A DNA stretch of 39,590 nt, taken from NCBI GenBank assembly GCA_012517385.1, contig JAAYUZ010000091.1, positions 1-39,590 of the forward strand, in the 5' to 3' direction. The notes under the pieces are model-generated. The model ran no database searches. It was given only the letters and a program-made list of their open reading frames with translations, and was not told the DNA's origin. How positions within the stretch are numbered: the first letter of the stretch is position 1; each line of letters opens with the position of its first letter. This stretch comes from Treponema sp. (GTDB lineage Bacteria; Spirochaetota; Spirochaetia; Treponematales; Breznakiellaceae). This document shows, piece after piece, positions 7,242 to 15,761 of this stretch. Made by a program: the position numbers and the translations under genes.

Positions 7242-7873
7242 TGAACTGGTATATCCTTCCATTGACGCTGCTGGCTCTGTATGCGGTTTTCAGCTATTTC
7301 AGGGGCATGAAAAAGAACAAGTGGATAGCGGGCTTTATTGCAAGCGAAACCGAAGCAATTCTAAAACCTAAAGATAAGGAATATGTGAATATCGGCGGCG
7401 CCATAGGCTATAACTTTACCTATACTTTGCAGGAGCCCTATACTAACGCTAAGGGGACCTTTGCACTCATTCCCCGACAATCTGCATTTTATATGCCCGT
7501 AGTGTTCCTTTTGGGAGGCAAGGACCGCTATTATCTTACGATTTTTACTGCAAAAAAACTGGCCGGGGAAGGTCATATCATTGAAGAGCGGTATTTTAAA
7601 AAAATTTCCCAGACTATTACGGGTATTGAGAAAATGAAACAGGACCGAATTCAGCGGGGAAAACGGACCTTTGTGCTCCTCTGGGATGCTCCAAAACTGG
7701 AAGAAAAACTCCATAAAGTACTGGATAATGCTGAAGAAACAGATTTATTAAAGCATTTCTGTGTGTATCGTGATAATTCCAACTTTTATGTGTTTATGGA
7801 ACCCAGACGTCATGGTATCGAAGTCCTGATAGGGTCCCTGTATAAAAACTTTTCTCTCTTCTGGGAAAAATAG
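7241..7873 (+). CDS. Membrane-anchored protein of unknown function
   Basis: This 210-aa protein starts with a single hydrophobic segment (about residues 3-18, WYILPLTLLALYAVFS) followed by a basic patch, so it is probably anchored with most of the chain in the cytoplasm. I do not recognise the remainder, which looks like a compact alpha/beta domain. I chose the ATG at 7241, which overlaps the preceding stop as TGATG and has GAGGAG six bases upstream. A TTG three bases earlier is possible but badly spaced. The overlap implies translational coupling to the ArsA-like ATPase, for which it could be a membrane receptor (inference). Confidence 0.75.
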   Translation: MNWYILPLTLLALYAVFSYFRGMKKNKWIAGFIASETEAILKPKDKEYVNIGGAIGYNFTYTLQEPYTNAKGTFALIPRQSAFYMPVVFLLGGKDRYYLTIFTAKKLAGEGHIIEERYFKKISQTITGIEKMKQDRIQRGKRTFVLLWDAPKLEEKLHKVLDNAEETDLLKHFCVYRDNSNFYVFMEPRRHGIEVLIGSLYKNFSLFWEK

Positions 7874-7875
7874 AA

Positions 7876-7913
7876 TCATCAATGCAGAACTAGTCACGGT
7901 TCTGTATTGATGA
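7876..7913 (+). repeat. Long hairpin between two genes of the ArsA-like set
   Basis: TCATCAATGCAGAAC (7876-7890) and GTTCTGTATTGATGA (7899-7913) pair over 15 bp with a single G-U and an 8-nt loop. No T run follows, so this is not an intrinsic terminator. It could protect or process the mRNA, or set the relative amount of the downstream MIP18-like protein. Confidence 0.65.
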
Positions 7914-7934
7914 AAGGATGCTAAGGAGGTCAAT

Positions 7935-8216
7935 ATGGCGACCATTACTCCAGAAATGGCAGACAAATTTGAGGCTATCCTTAAGCGGGTAAAGGAACCA
8001 GAGACAGAGCTATCGGTTTCTGAATTGAACCTGGTTAAGCGGATTAGTTACAGTGAAACTGAAAAAAAATTTCTTATCTTTATGGATATTGCGACCCCTA
8101 AGTTTCCCTGTCTGACCTGCGGTGTAGTAACTGAACAGATTAGAAGCACCATCGAACGTCGTCTCCGGGAAGAATTTATGAAGGAATTTCCCGGATATGA
8201 GGTAGAAACGGTGTAA
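7935..8216 (+). CDS. Divergent MIP18/DUF59-like protein
   Basis: This 93-aa protein resembles the MIP18 (DUF59/PaaD/SufT) family in layout. It has a helical start (EAILKRVKEPETELSVSELNLVKRI), a beta pair, then FPCLTCGVVTEQIRSTIERR, corresponding to the family's central Cys-containing loop before a helix. Members take part in iron-sulfur cluster assembly or delivery. The match is partial and the usual DPE motif is altered to EPETEL, so this is a tentative call. The start has a perfect AAGGAGG site. It closes the set begun at 6024, and pairing with an ArsA-like ATPase suggests a cofactor or metal-delivery role. Confidence 0.6.
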   Translation: MATITPEMADKFEAILKRVKEPETELSVSELNLVKRISYSETEKKFLIFMDIATPKFPCLTCGVVTEQIRSTIERRLREEFMKEFPGYEVETV

Positions 8217-8240
8217 GAGAATCAGTTTACATAAAGCTTA

Positions 8241-8314
8241 CGCGACACGAGGGACTCGAACCCCCTACCTGCTGCTTAGAAGGCAGCTGCTCTATCCAGG
8301 TGAGCTAGTGTCGC
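8241..8314 (-). tRNA. tRNA-Arg (anticodon UCU)
   Basis: On the minus strand the arms fold fully. The acceptor is GCGACAC/GTGTCGC, the D stem GCTC/GAGC, the anticodon stem GCTGC/GCAGC with loop CTTCTAA (anticodon TCT), and the T arm GGGGG-TTCGAGT-CCCTC. The variable loop is AGGTA and the discriminator is G. CCA is not encoded. It reads AGA (and AGG) codons. It stands alone between two plus-strand operons, with its own promoter at 8327-8355. Confidence 0.96.
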
Positions 8315-8326
8315 AGTTTTGACCCT

Positions 8327-8355
8327 ATTTCATCGAATATGGCCTTTTTTGTCAA
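8327..8355 (-). promoter_or_regulatory. sigma-70 promoter of tRNA-Arg
   Basis: On the minus strand TTGACA (8355-8350) is followed after 17 bp by TGAAAT (8332-8327). The implied start near 8320 is a few bases from the mature tRNA 5' end at 8314. This fits a stable-RNA promoter with a very short leader. Confidence 0.65.
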
Positions 8356-8391
8356 GGCCATAAAAATCCACCTTGACTAAAATGAAAAGCC

Positions 8392-8417
8392 ATTGGATAC
8401 TATTGGTATAGTCCAAT
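8392..8417. promoter_or_regulatory. Nested inverted repeats before the GntR gene, candidate operator
   Basis: An inner dyad ACTAT-TGGT-ATAGT (8399-8412) is flanked by ATTGGA (8392-8397) and TCCAAT (8412-8417), with centres one base apart. Upstream is TTGACT (8373-8378), a possible -35. A second repeat, GGTATA (8405-8410) with TATACC (8429-8434), overlaps it. The arrangement suits autorepression by the GntR-family protein encoded 29 bp downstream; binding is inferred. Confidence 0.5.
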
Positions 8418-8445
8418 AACTATGGGATTATACCAGGAGTATACC

Positions 8446-9432
8446 ATGGGTTTAGAAATCGAAATAGATAAATCCAGCGAAAGCCCCGTATATCGGCAGA
8501 TTATCGAGCAGATTACCCGGAAACTGCGAGCGGGGGAACTGAAACCGGGGGACAAGCTGCCCACTGAGCGGGGGCTGGCGGAAGCCCTCGGTATTGCCCG
8601 GGGAACGGTGAATCGGGCCTACGAAGAACTGACCAGGTCACAAATACTGGAATCCATTCCCGGCAGAGGCAGCTTTATCTCAGCCCAGCAGGATGTGGCA
8701 GAGACAAGCCGAAAGGAACGGGCGGTTGCCCTTATCTCTGAACTGATAGATACCCTTCGCAATCTTCGCTTTTCCTATAGGGAAATCCGTACCCTGATTG
8801 AACTGGGCATCCTGGAAAAGGAGCGCTTGTTCGAAGAGCTTTCCATTGCTGTGGTGGACTGTAATCCGGAAGCCCTGGCAGTATTCCGTAAACAATTAAA
8901 TTTTCTCACCACCATGCCCCTTACCCTCTTTCTCCTGGATGACCTGGCTGCCAGCACGGAGGTAGAAAAAAAACTTGCAACCTTTGACCTGGTCCTTACC
9001 TCCGCCCGCCACTATACGGAGGTACTGGGTATGGCCCCAGGCATTAAGGAAAAACTCATCCAGGTGGCCCTCTCCCCCTCCCAGGATACCATCATTGCCC
9101 TGGCGACCATTAAGCCTGGACGGAAATTGGGAGTGATCTGCGAAAGCCGGCAATTCAGGGACATCATTCTCAACAAACTGCGGGACCTGATGATCGACGA
9201 TGGGGTAGAAGTTCTCCGATATGCTGAGTTGGACCGGCTTCCCCTCTTTCTTGCGGACAAGGAAGTCATCATCGTTCCCCCATCCTGGAAACAGCCCGAA
9301 GGCAAGGTTGCCCAGGCTGCCTTGCAGGACTTCACCTCCCGGGGCGGAAAACTCATCATTTTTGACTACCAGGTTGAACGGGGCTCGGTGATTTATGTGG
9401 AAGAGCGGGTCTGGGACCTGCTGGCCCAATAG
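8446..9432 (+). CDS. GntR-family transcriptional regulator of the glutamate mutase operon
   Basis: The N-terminal winged helix-turn-helix is clear. It has [20 protein letters not shown], then [20 protein letters not shown], then TVNRAYEEL and the wing IPGRGSFI. The C-terminal 230 or so residues do not look like the FadR, HutC or aminotransferase-type effector domains I know, but may be an alpha/beta sensor domain (for example [16 protein letters not shown]). I chose the ATG at 8446, which has AGGAG six bases upstream; an ATG 24 bases earlier has no ribosome site and overlaps the repeats. As first gene of the series it probably senses glutamate or a pathway intermediate and controls its own operon. 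Confidence 0.88.
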   Translation: MGLEIEIDKSSESPVYRQIIEQITRKLRAGELKPGDKLPTERGLAEALGIARGTVNRAYEELTRSQILESIPGRGSFISAQQDVAETSRKERAVALISELIDTLRNLRFSYREIRTLIELGILEKERLFEELSIAVVDCNPEALAVFRKQLNFLTTMPLTLFLLDDLAASTEVEKKLATFDLVLTSARHYTEVLGMAPGIKEKLIQVALSPSQDTIIALATIKPGRKLGVICESRQFRDIILNKLRDLMIDDGVEVLRYAELDRLPLFLADKEVIIVPPSWKQPEGKVAQAALQDFTSRGGKLIIFDYQVERGSVIYVEERVWDLLAQ

Positions 9433-9440
9433 GAGGAATC

Positions 9441-9896
9441 ATGCCGAATCTGGATAAACGGCCCTACACCATTGTTCTCGGGGTTATCGGTTTCGACTGC
9501 CATTCGGTGGGGAATAAAATCCTGGACGCCTATTTTACCGAGCGGGGCTTTAAGGTGATTAACCTGGGTGTCATGGTGAGTCAGGACGAGTTTATTTCTG
9601 CGGCCATAGAAAGCGCCGCCGATGCAATCCTCGTGTCGAGCCTCTACGGCCACGGAGAAATAGACTGCGATGGGCTGCGGGGCCGCTGTATTGAACGGGG
9701 TATCGGAGACATCATCCTCTGGGTTGGGGGCAACCTGGTGGTAGGGAAAAAGGACTTTTCCGAGGTAGAGGCAAAGTTTAAAGCCATGGGTTTTGACCGG
9801 GTGTTCCCCCCTGACACGGATCTGGACAAGGCAGTCCAGGAGCTAATAGAGGATATCGAAAAACGTCGCCAAAAGAAGGCAGAGGAGAATCGCTAA
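9441..9896 (+). CDS. glmS: Glutamate (methylaspartate) mutase sigma subunit
   Basis: This 151-aa B12-binding subunit carries the cobalamin motif DxHxxG as D19-C-H21-S-V-G24, with H21 the lower axial ligand to cobalt. It also has [13 protein letters not shown] and the glycine segment WVGGNLVVG. With GlmE it interconverts L-glutamate and (2S,3S)-3-methylaspartate by a radical mechanism in the cytoplasm. Length matches the clostridial subunit closely, apart from a slightly longer N-terminus and a charged C-terminal tail. AGGAGG precedes the ATG, and glmL follows after one base. This glmS is unrelated to the glucosamine-phosphate synthase of the same symbol. Synonyms are mutS and mamA. Confidence 0.95.
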   Translation: MPNLDKRPYTIVLGVIGFDCHSVGNKILDAYFTERGFKVINLGVMVSQDEFISAAIESAADAILVSSLYGHGEIDCDGLRGRCIERGIGDIILWVGGNLVVGKKDFSEVEAKFKAMGFDRVFPPDTDLDKAVQELIEDIEKRRQKKAEENR

Positions 9897-9897
9897 G

Positions 9898-11325
9898 GTG
9901 TCGGAACTGGCCCTTTCCATCGATATAGGATCTACCTGGACCAAGGGAATACTCGTGGATATTCGGGATCAGCGGGTACTCCATCGGGAAGGGACCCCCA
10001 CTACGGTGGACAACCTGGTTACGGGCTTTAATCGTGTGTATGAAGCACTACAGAAAAAAATTCCAGGGAACCGGGCTGGTTCCCACAAACCTGAGCTTTT
10101 TGTCTCCTCAAGTGCAAAGGGAGGCCTTACCATAGCAGCCATCGGTCTCGTCCCGGACCTGACCCTCAAGGCAGCAAAAATGGCCGCAGCCTCCGCAGGG
10201 GGCAAGGTTATTGCAAGCTTTGCCTATAAACTGACCCCTGCGGATATTGCAAGATTGGAAACGCTTAAGAGCGATATCATACTGCTGAGCGGCGGCACCG
10301 ATGGGGGTGATGAATCATACGTACTCCATAATGCAAATCAGCTCGCCGCTTCTCAGGTGCAGTCCTATATTCTCTATGCGGGCAACCAGGCGGTACGGGA
10401 AGAAGTGCTCGATATACTGGGCCGGGCAGGAAAAGAAGCGGGAGGAACCGCAAATATCCTGCCCGACCTGGATTCAGTCCAGGTAGATGGGGCCCGTAAG
10501 TCCATCGGTGAAATCTTCCTGGAGCGGATTATCGAAGGCCGGGGACTCAGCACCGTCCGGGATATCTGCAGTGCCATGCCACGGCCTACCCCCGCTGCGG
10601 TCTATGACCTTGTGGCGCTCCTTGAGGAAAAGGATGAGGGGCTTCTGGTGCTGGATATGGGTGGGGCAACTACCGATGTGTACACCGTCAGCGATCCCTA
10701 TAGCGAACAGAGTAACCGGGTGTTCCGGGGCCTGCCCGAGACCAGGCTGAAACGCACCGTGGAGGGGGACCTGGGGCTGCGGGTAAGTGCGGCCTTTGTA
10801 GCTGAAACCGGTGCTGCCTATATCCAGAGAGTTCTTGATGATGAAGGGCTGAGGGCTTTTCACGCCTGGGTAGAACGGATCAGGGCGACTACGGGCTTAC
10901 TGCCGGCCACAGAAGAGGAACAACAGTTTGATGATATGCTGGCCACGGTTTGTGTTGCCGAATCCATTGCCCGCCACGGGGGGACCCTTACCCCCAGCTT
11001 TACCCCGGAAGGCCTCGTGTGGGTTCAGCAAGGCAAGGACCTGGGCAGGGTGCACCGCATTATCGGGAGTGGAGGACGCCTGGCCCAGGCTCGGTCCATC
11101 AATATAATCCGTTTGGCTTTGGAAACCTACTTTACTGATGAAAAGGAACCAAAGCGGGGATCCTGGCCCCAGGTGCAGCGCCTTCTTCCTCATTTTAATG
11201 AAATAACCTACGAGCGGGATAGGGATTATATTATTCCGCTGGCGGCTAATCTCGCTCTGGCATACCCAAAGGTAGCCATAGCGCTTGTTCAACAGAGTCT
11301 AGAAAGGGAGTATATCCATGATTGA
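9898..11325 (+). CDS. glmL: Glutamate mutase reactivating/accessory protein GlmL (MutL)
   Basis: This 475-aa protein belongs to the actin-like ATPase group of the MutL/GlmL family. Supporting motifs are SIDIGSTWTKG near the N-terminus, LLSGGTDGGDE, and the second phosphate motif VLDMGGATTDVY. GlmL lies between the sigma and epsilon genes in clostridial glutamate mutase operons, as here. It is thought to act as a reactivase or chaperone that exchanges damaged cobalamin. The start is GTG, one base after the glmS stop, with AGGAG further upstream. The 3' end overlaps the glmE start by 8 bp, so translation is probably coupled. Confidence 0.93.
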   Translation: MSELALSIDIGSTWTKGILVDIRDQRVLHREGTPTTVDNLVTGFNRVYEALQKKIPGNRAGSHKPELFVSSSAKGGLTIAAIGLVPDLTLKAAKMAAASAGGKVIASFAYKLTPADIARLETLKSDIILLSGGTDGGDESYVLHNANQLAASQVQSYILYAGNQAVREEVLDILGRAGKEAGGTANILPDLDSVQVDGARKSIGEIFLERIIEGRGLSTVRDICSAMPRPTPAAVYDLVALLEEKDEGLLVLDMGGATTDVYTVSDPYSEQSNRVFRGLPETRLKRTVEGDLGLRVSAAFVAETGAAYIQRVLDDEGLRAFHAWVERIRATTGLLPATEEEQQFDDMLATVCVAESIARHGGTLTPSFTPEGLVWVQQGKDLGRVHRIIGSGGRLAQARSINIIRLALETYFTDEKEPKRGSWPQVQRLLPHFNEITYERDRDYIIPLAANLALAYPKVAIALVQQSLEREYIHD

Positions 11326-12766
11326 TCGAAGGATGAGCAGGGAACAGTTTGAGGCCCAGCGCAAAGAGGTGCTGCAGTCCTGGCCCACCGGTGCAGATGT
11401 ACACCTTGATGCGGCCATTGCCCTTCAGAAAAGTATACCGCGGGAAAAGAACTTTGCCCATGCCATGAACCAGGCCCAGAGGGAGGGGAAGACCCTGCTG
11501 CAGCCCCGGGCTGGAGTAGCTTTGGTGGATGAGCATATACGGCTCCTTAAGTATCTGGAAACAGAGGGAGAGGCGGATCTGCTCCCCACCACTATCGATG
11601 CATACACCAGGCAAAACCGTTATACCGAAGCGGCCAAGGGTATAGAAAAATCCCAGGCCGCAGGGACAAGCCTGTTGAACGGGTTTCCGGCGGTGAACCA
11701 CGGAGTAGCCGAATGCAGACGGGTCACCGAAGCGGTCTCAAAACCGGTCCAGGTACGGCATGGGACCCCCGATGCACGGCTGCTGGCAGAGATAAGCCTG
11801 GCGGCAGGTTTTACCGCCTTTGAAGGGGGCGGTATCAGCTATAACATTCCCTATGCAAAAAATGTCCCCCTCCGTTCATCAATCCAGTATTGGAAATATG
11901 TGGATCGTCTGGTGGGGCTCTACGAAGAAGCGGGGGTCCGTATTAACCGGGAGCCCTTTGGCCCCCTGACGGGAACCCTGGTTCCCCCCTGTGTGTCCCA
12001 TGCGGTGGCCATTCTTGAAGGGCTCCTTGCTCTGGAACAGGGGGTGGTGTCCCTTACCCTGGGATACGGCCAGTGCGGCAACCTGATTCAGGATGTGGCG
12101 GCGATTATCAGCCTGCGGAACCTGGCCCAATCCTATTTCAGCGAAGCCGGTTATGTAGCGGTGGAATTGACCACGGTGTTCCATCAATGGATGGGGGGCT
12201 TCCCGGAGGATGAAGCCAAGGCCTTTGGGGTCATTTCCTGGGGTTCTGTGGCGGGCCGGCTGGCAGGGGCTACCAAGATTATTGTGAAATCACCCCACGA
12301 AGCCATGGGGATACCCACCAAGGAAGCCAATGCCCAGGGACTGCGAACCAGCCGCCAGATTGTGAACATGCTGAGTGACCAGGGGATGCTCGATTCCCAG
12401 GCGGTACAGCGGGAGGTGGCCCTCATTGAACGGGAAACCAGGGCCATTCTGGAGGGAGCCTTTGCCCTCAGTTCAGGCCGGGACCCGGAGGAAGCGGCGG
12501 TTCGGGCCTTTGAAGCGGGGATTATCGATGTGCCCTTTGCGCCATCGAACCAGAACCAGGGTAAGATCCTTCCCATGCGGGATAATGAGGGCTTTGTACG
12601 GATATTCAAGGCAGGGGCTTTACCCCTGCCCCAGGATGTGCTCGATTTTCACCGGGACCGGCTGGAAGAACGGGCCAGAGCTGAGGGGCGGACGGTGAGT
12701 CTAAGGATGGTTACGGATGACATTTATGCAATCGGGAAAGGACGCTTAGTCGGGAGGCCACAATGA
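11318..12766 (+). CDS. glmE: Glutamate (methylaspartate) mutase epsilon subunit
   Basis: This 482-aa catalytic TIM-barrel subunit agrees residue by residue with the Clostridium cochlearium enzyme (offset -2). The substrate arginines are R64, R98 and R147, and E169, Y175 and Y179 fall at the expected places (TAFEGGGISYNIPYAKNVPL). It binds glutamate and, with GlmS and adenosylcobalamin, makes 3-methylaspartate. The start overlaps glmL by 8 bp and has AGGGAG nearby. The stop overlaps the next gene by ATGA. All recognised substrate contacts are intact, so the enzyme should be active. Confidence 0.96.
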   Translation: MIDRRMSREQFEAQRKEVLQSWPTGADVHLDAAIALQKSIPREKNFAHAMNQAQREGKTLLQPRAGVALVDEHIRLLKYLETEGEADLLPTTIDAYTRQNRYTEAAKGIEKSQAAGTSLLNGFPAVNHGVAECRRVTEAVSKPVQVRHGTPDARLLAEISLAAGFTAFEGGGISYNIPYAKNVPLRSSIQYWKYVDRLVGLYEEAGVRINREPFGPLTGTLVPPCVSHAVAILEGLLALEQGVVSLTLGYGQCGNLIQDVAAIISLRNLAQSYFSEAGYVAVELTTVFHQWMGGFPEDEAKAFGVISWGSVAGRLAGATKIIVKSPHEAMGIPTKEANAQGLRTSRQIVNMLSDQGMLDSQAVQREVALIERETRAILEGAFALSSGRDPEEAAVRAFEAGIIDVPFAPSNQNQGKILPMRDNEGFVRIFKAGALPLPQDVLDFHRDRLEERARAEGRTVSLRMVTDDIYAIGKGRLVGRPQ

Positions 12767-14037
12767 AAATTAAACGGGTATCATTTAAAGAGGGGGCCAG
12801 TGCCTTTTTCTTTGACGATCAGCGGGCAATTAAGGCTGGTGCGGGCCATGATGGGTTTACCTATACGGGCAAACCTATTACACCGGGTTTTATACGGGTT
12901 CGCCAACCGGGGAAGGTTATTTGTGTTGCCCTGGAGCTGGAAAATGGCCGCTTTGCCTACGGGGACTGTGCAGCGGTTCAATATTCCGGTGCCGGCGGCC
13001 GGGACCCCCTGCTGGATCCAGAAAAGTACATTCCCTTCCTGGAAAAACATGTACGGCCTGTACTGGAGGGCATGGAACTTGACTCCTTCCGACGCTGCGC
13101 CCGGGTAATCGATGATTTGCGGATTCCCGATCCCCTGTCGGAACATCCGGATCAGCCTAAAATACTCCACACCGCCCTGCGATACGGCATTACCCAGGCC
13201 CTGCTCTATGCCAGGGCTGAAGCGGCAGGCAGGATCCCCGCAGAAATTGTGGCCCAGGAATGGAACCTTCCAATCATTGCACAGCCGGTGCCTGTGTTCG
13301 GACAGACCGGCGACGACCGTTACTCCAATGCGGATAAGATGATCCTGAAAGGGGTAGACGCCCTGCCCCACGGACTCATCAATAATGTGGATGAAAAACT
13401 GGGCCGCCAGGGGGAAAAGCTCCGGGAATACCTGCGCTGGCTTTCCCGGCGAATCCTGGACCTGAGGATGAATGAAACCTACAGGCCCTCTCTTCATGTG
13501 GACGTGTATGGAACTATCGGGCAAATCTTTAATAACGACCCTGTAAAAGTGGCCGACTATGTGGCATCCCTCGAAAAGGATGCAAGTCCCTTTAACCTCT
13601 ATATCGAAGGCCCCGTAGATCTGGAACACCGGGAACGGCAGATGGAGGGTCTGGCTGCAATCACGAGGCAGTTACAGAAACTTGGTTCGCCGGTAAAAAT
13701 TGTGGCCGATGAATGGTGCAACACCCTGCAGGATATTAAGGATTTTGCGGATGCAAAAAGCTGTCACATGATTCAGATTAAAACCCCCGATCTTGGGGGG
13801 CTGCAGGACATAGTGGATGCGGTACTCTATTGTAAACAGGCCGGCGTAGAAGCCTATCAGGGAGGAACCTGTAACGAAACGGACCTTTCTGCCCGGGCCT
13901 GCGTGCACCTGGCCATGGCAAGCCGGCCAGAACGGATGCTGGCAAAGCCCGGCATGGGTTTTGATGAGGGCTTCTGTATCGTAACCAATGAAATGGCCCG
14001 TATCTGTTCCACCTTTGAGTTAAGAACTATCCGTTAA
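12763..14037 (+). CDS. mal: Methylaspartate ammonia-lyase
   Basis: This 424-aa enolase-superfamily enzyme matches the clostridial lyase with a constant +9 offset. The catalytic bases are K340 (HMIQIKTPDLGG) and H203 (DALPHG), and the magnesium ligands are D247, E282 and D316. It also has GDCAAVQYSGAGGRDP near the N-terminus. It removes ammonia from 3-methylaspartate to give mesaconate, the second step of the methylaspartate route of glutamate fermentation. It overlaps glmE by ATGA and is followed 9 bp later by the AtuA-family gene. The order glmS-glmL-glmE-mal is the classic one. Confidence 0.97.
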   Translation: MKIKRVSFKEGASAFFFDDQRAIKAGAGHDGFTYTGKPITPGFIRVRQPGKVICVALELENGRFAYGDCAAVQYSGAGGRDPLLDPEKYIPFLEKHVRPVLEGMELDSFRRCARVIDDLRIPDPLSEHPDQPKILHTALRYGITQALLYARAEAAGRIPAEIVAQEWNLPIIAQPVPVFGQTGDDRYSNADKMILKGVDALPHGLINNVDEKLGRQGEKLREYLRWLSRRILDLRMNETYRPSLHVDVYGTIGQIFNNDPVKVADYVASLEKDASPFNLYIEGPVDLEHRERQMEGLAAITRQLQKLGSPVKIVADEWCNTLQDIKDFADAKSCHMIQIKTPDLGGLQDIVDAVLYCKQAGVEAYQGGTCNETDLSARACVHLAMASRPERMLAKPGMGFDEGFCIVTNEMARICSTFELRTIR

Positions 14038-14046
14038 GGAGCTGCC

Positions 14047-15444
14047 ATGCCGAATCAAGAATTACGCATTCTTTCACCAACTGCTATTCTGGGATATGGT
14101 TTTCCCGAGGCTTCCTTTATGAAAGCCCTGGACAGGAAGCCCCATGTTATCGCGGTCGATGCGGGCTCCAGTGACCCCGGACCCTACTATCTGGGGAGCG
14201 GCAAGGCTTTTACCAACCGGGCTTTTGTAAAACGGGACCTCCGGTACATGCTTGTGGCAGGAAGAAAACTGAATATTCCCGTGATTGTGGGAACCGCCGG
14301 AGGCAGCGGAGCAGCACCCCACCTGAAATGGTGCTATGATATCATTCTGGAAATTGCCCGGGAAGAGAACCTTTCCTTTAAAATGGCGGTAATTCCCAGT
14401 GATGTATCAAAAGAAACGGTAAGAGAAGCCATCCGCGCCGGCACCATAGAAAGTCTTTCCTTTGTGCCCCCACTCACCGAAGAAGCCCTGGATGCCACCA
14501 CCAACCTGGTAGCCCAGCTGGGACCGGAACCGCTTGTGGAAGCCCTGAAACAGGGAGCTGATGTAGTCCTCGCCGGCCGCTGCTATGATCCGGCCAATTT
14601 TGCCGCCCTGCCCCTCCTTTTGGGTTACGATGAGGGTCTGGCGATTCATATGGGCAAGATCCTTGAATGCGGCGCCATCGCGGCAACCCCCGGGTCGGGG
14701 GCAGACTGTGCCTTTGCAACCCTGACAGACCATTCCTTTATCCTGGAAGCCCCAAATCCCGCCCGGCAATTCACCATTGCATCTGCGGCGGCCCATACCC
14801 TCTATGAAAAGAGCAATCCCTATGAATTACCCGGTCCGGGGGGTATTCTGGACCTGCGTCAGTGCAGTTTTTCAGATATCGGCAATGGCCGGGTAGAAGT
14901 ACGGGGAAGCCGCCACATACGGACCGATCCGTATAAGGTAAAACTTGAGGGAGCCCGGCCCGTGGGGTATCGAAGCATCAGCATTGCCGGGGTCCGGGAT
15001 CCTATCATGATTGCATCCATCGACCAGATTCTGGAACAGGTAAGCGCCCAGGTACGCAGTATGGGCTCGGAGAACCAGGGCCAGATATTCTTTCATGTCT
15101 ATGGCCGGGATGGCGTCATGGGAAAGGGAGAAAACCGGCTAAAAACCCAATGGCAGACCCAGAAACCCTACGAATTGGGCATTGTAATTGAATCGGTGGC
15201 CCCTACCCAGGAAGAGGCAGAAACCCTGACCAGCGTTACCAGATCAACCCTCCTTCATTATGGCTATGAGGGACGTATTTCTACCGCAGGGAACCTGGCA
15301 TTCCCCTTCTCGCCCTCGGATATCAGCATGGGAACAGTCTATGAGTTTTCTGTATACCACCTGATGCCGATTACGGACCCGGTCCGCTTCCCTGGGCCGG
15401 AGGGTAGAACCATGGTAACCGTAGATAAAGGAAGGATCCTATGA
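14047..15444 (+). CDS. AtuA-family protein (DUF1446), candidate for the step after mesaconate
   Basis: This 465-aa protein has the AtuA-family layout: ILGYGFPEASF at the N-terminus, the motif VDAGSSDPGPYYLGSG, then VGTAGGSGAAPHL, LAGRCYDPANFAALPL and ATPGSGADCAF. The family is named for acyclic terpene use in Pseudomonas, but many members sit with methylaspartate ammonia-lyase and a small DUF4387 protein, as here. No fumarase-type mesaconase or citramalate lyase gene is in the window. A role with DUF4387 in mesaconate hydration or a later acid step is therefore plausible (inference). TAAGGAG precedes the ATG. The stop overlaps the DUF4387 start by ATGA, implying subunit-like coupling. Confidence 0.88.
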   Translation: MPNQELRILSPTAILGYGFPEASFMKALDRKPHVIAVDAGSSDPGPYYLGSGKAFTNRAFVKRDLRYMLVAGRKLNIPVIVGTAGGSGAAPHLKWCYDIILEIAREENLSFKMAVIPSDVSKETVREAIRAGTIESLSFVPPLTEEALDATTNLVAQLGPEPLVEALKQGADVVLAGRCYDPANFAALPLLLGYDEGLAIHMGKILECGAIAATPGSGADCAFATLTDHSFILEAPNPARQFTIASAAAHTLYEKSNPYELPGPGGILDLRQCSFSDIGNGRVEVRGSRHIRTDPYKVKLEGARPVGYRSISIAGVRDPIMIASIDQILEQVSAQVRSMGSENQGQIFFHVYGRDGVMGKGENRLKTQWQTQKPYELGIVIESVAPTQEEAETLTSVTRSTLLHYGYEGRISTAGNLAFPFSPSDISMGTVYEFSVYHLMPITDPVRFPGPEGRTMVTVDKGRIL

Positions 15445-15761
15445 AGATAGCCCTTATCGATGCAGCCCGGGTTATCCGGTCTAAAAACTCCGGACCCTTT
15501 GAACTTACCCTGGATATCATGTTTAAAGAACAGGACATGTATGAGCTATTCAAGGCCCGGAACTTGATTAACAGGGAACTTATTGCTACCCTCTACGGAG
15601 TTACACCAGAAGAGGTGCTTTCGGTGGTCTACTTTGAGCCCGCCCATGCGGTCAAGGCAACGCTTAAACGGCTCATACCATCGGGAGCCCCCGGAGACCG
15701 GGATATTTACGGCGCCCAGCAGCACGGCCCTCTTCTGGACTTGGAGTGGGAGCTTACATGA
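15441..15761 (+). CDS. DUF4387 small protein, partner of the AtuA-family protein
   Basis: This 106-aa protein matches the DUF4387 pattern, with ARVIRSKNSGPFELTLDIMF at the N-terminus, then LYGVTPEEVLSVVYF and, near the end, GAPGDRDIYGAQQHGPLL. In some genomes this domain follows or is fused to AtuA-family proteins, which suggests a two-subunit enzyme. Both ends overlap neighbours by ATGA (15441-15444 and 15758-15761). No catalytic residues can be named. Its function is unknown beyond the association with AtuA and methylaspartate ammonia-lyase. Confidence 0.88.
   Translation: MKIALIDAARVIRSKNSGPFELTLDIMFKEQDMYELFKARNLINRELIATLYGVTPEEVLSVVYFEPAHAVKATLKRLIPSGAPGDRDIYGAQQHGPLLDLEWELT

Noticed and set aside
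8241-8445. Integration site at the tRNA-Arg gene
   Set aside because: No integrase, no repeat of the tRNA 3' end and no mobile genes lie near. The Xer proteins in the window are housekeeping types.
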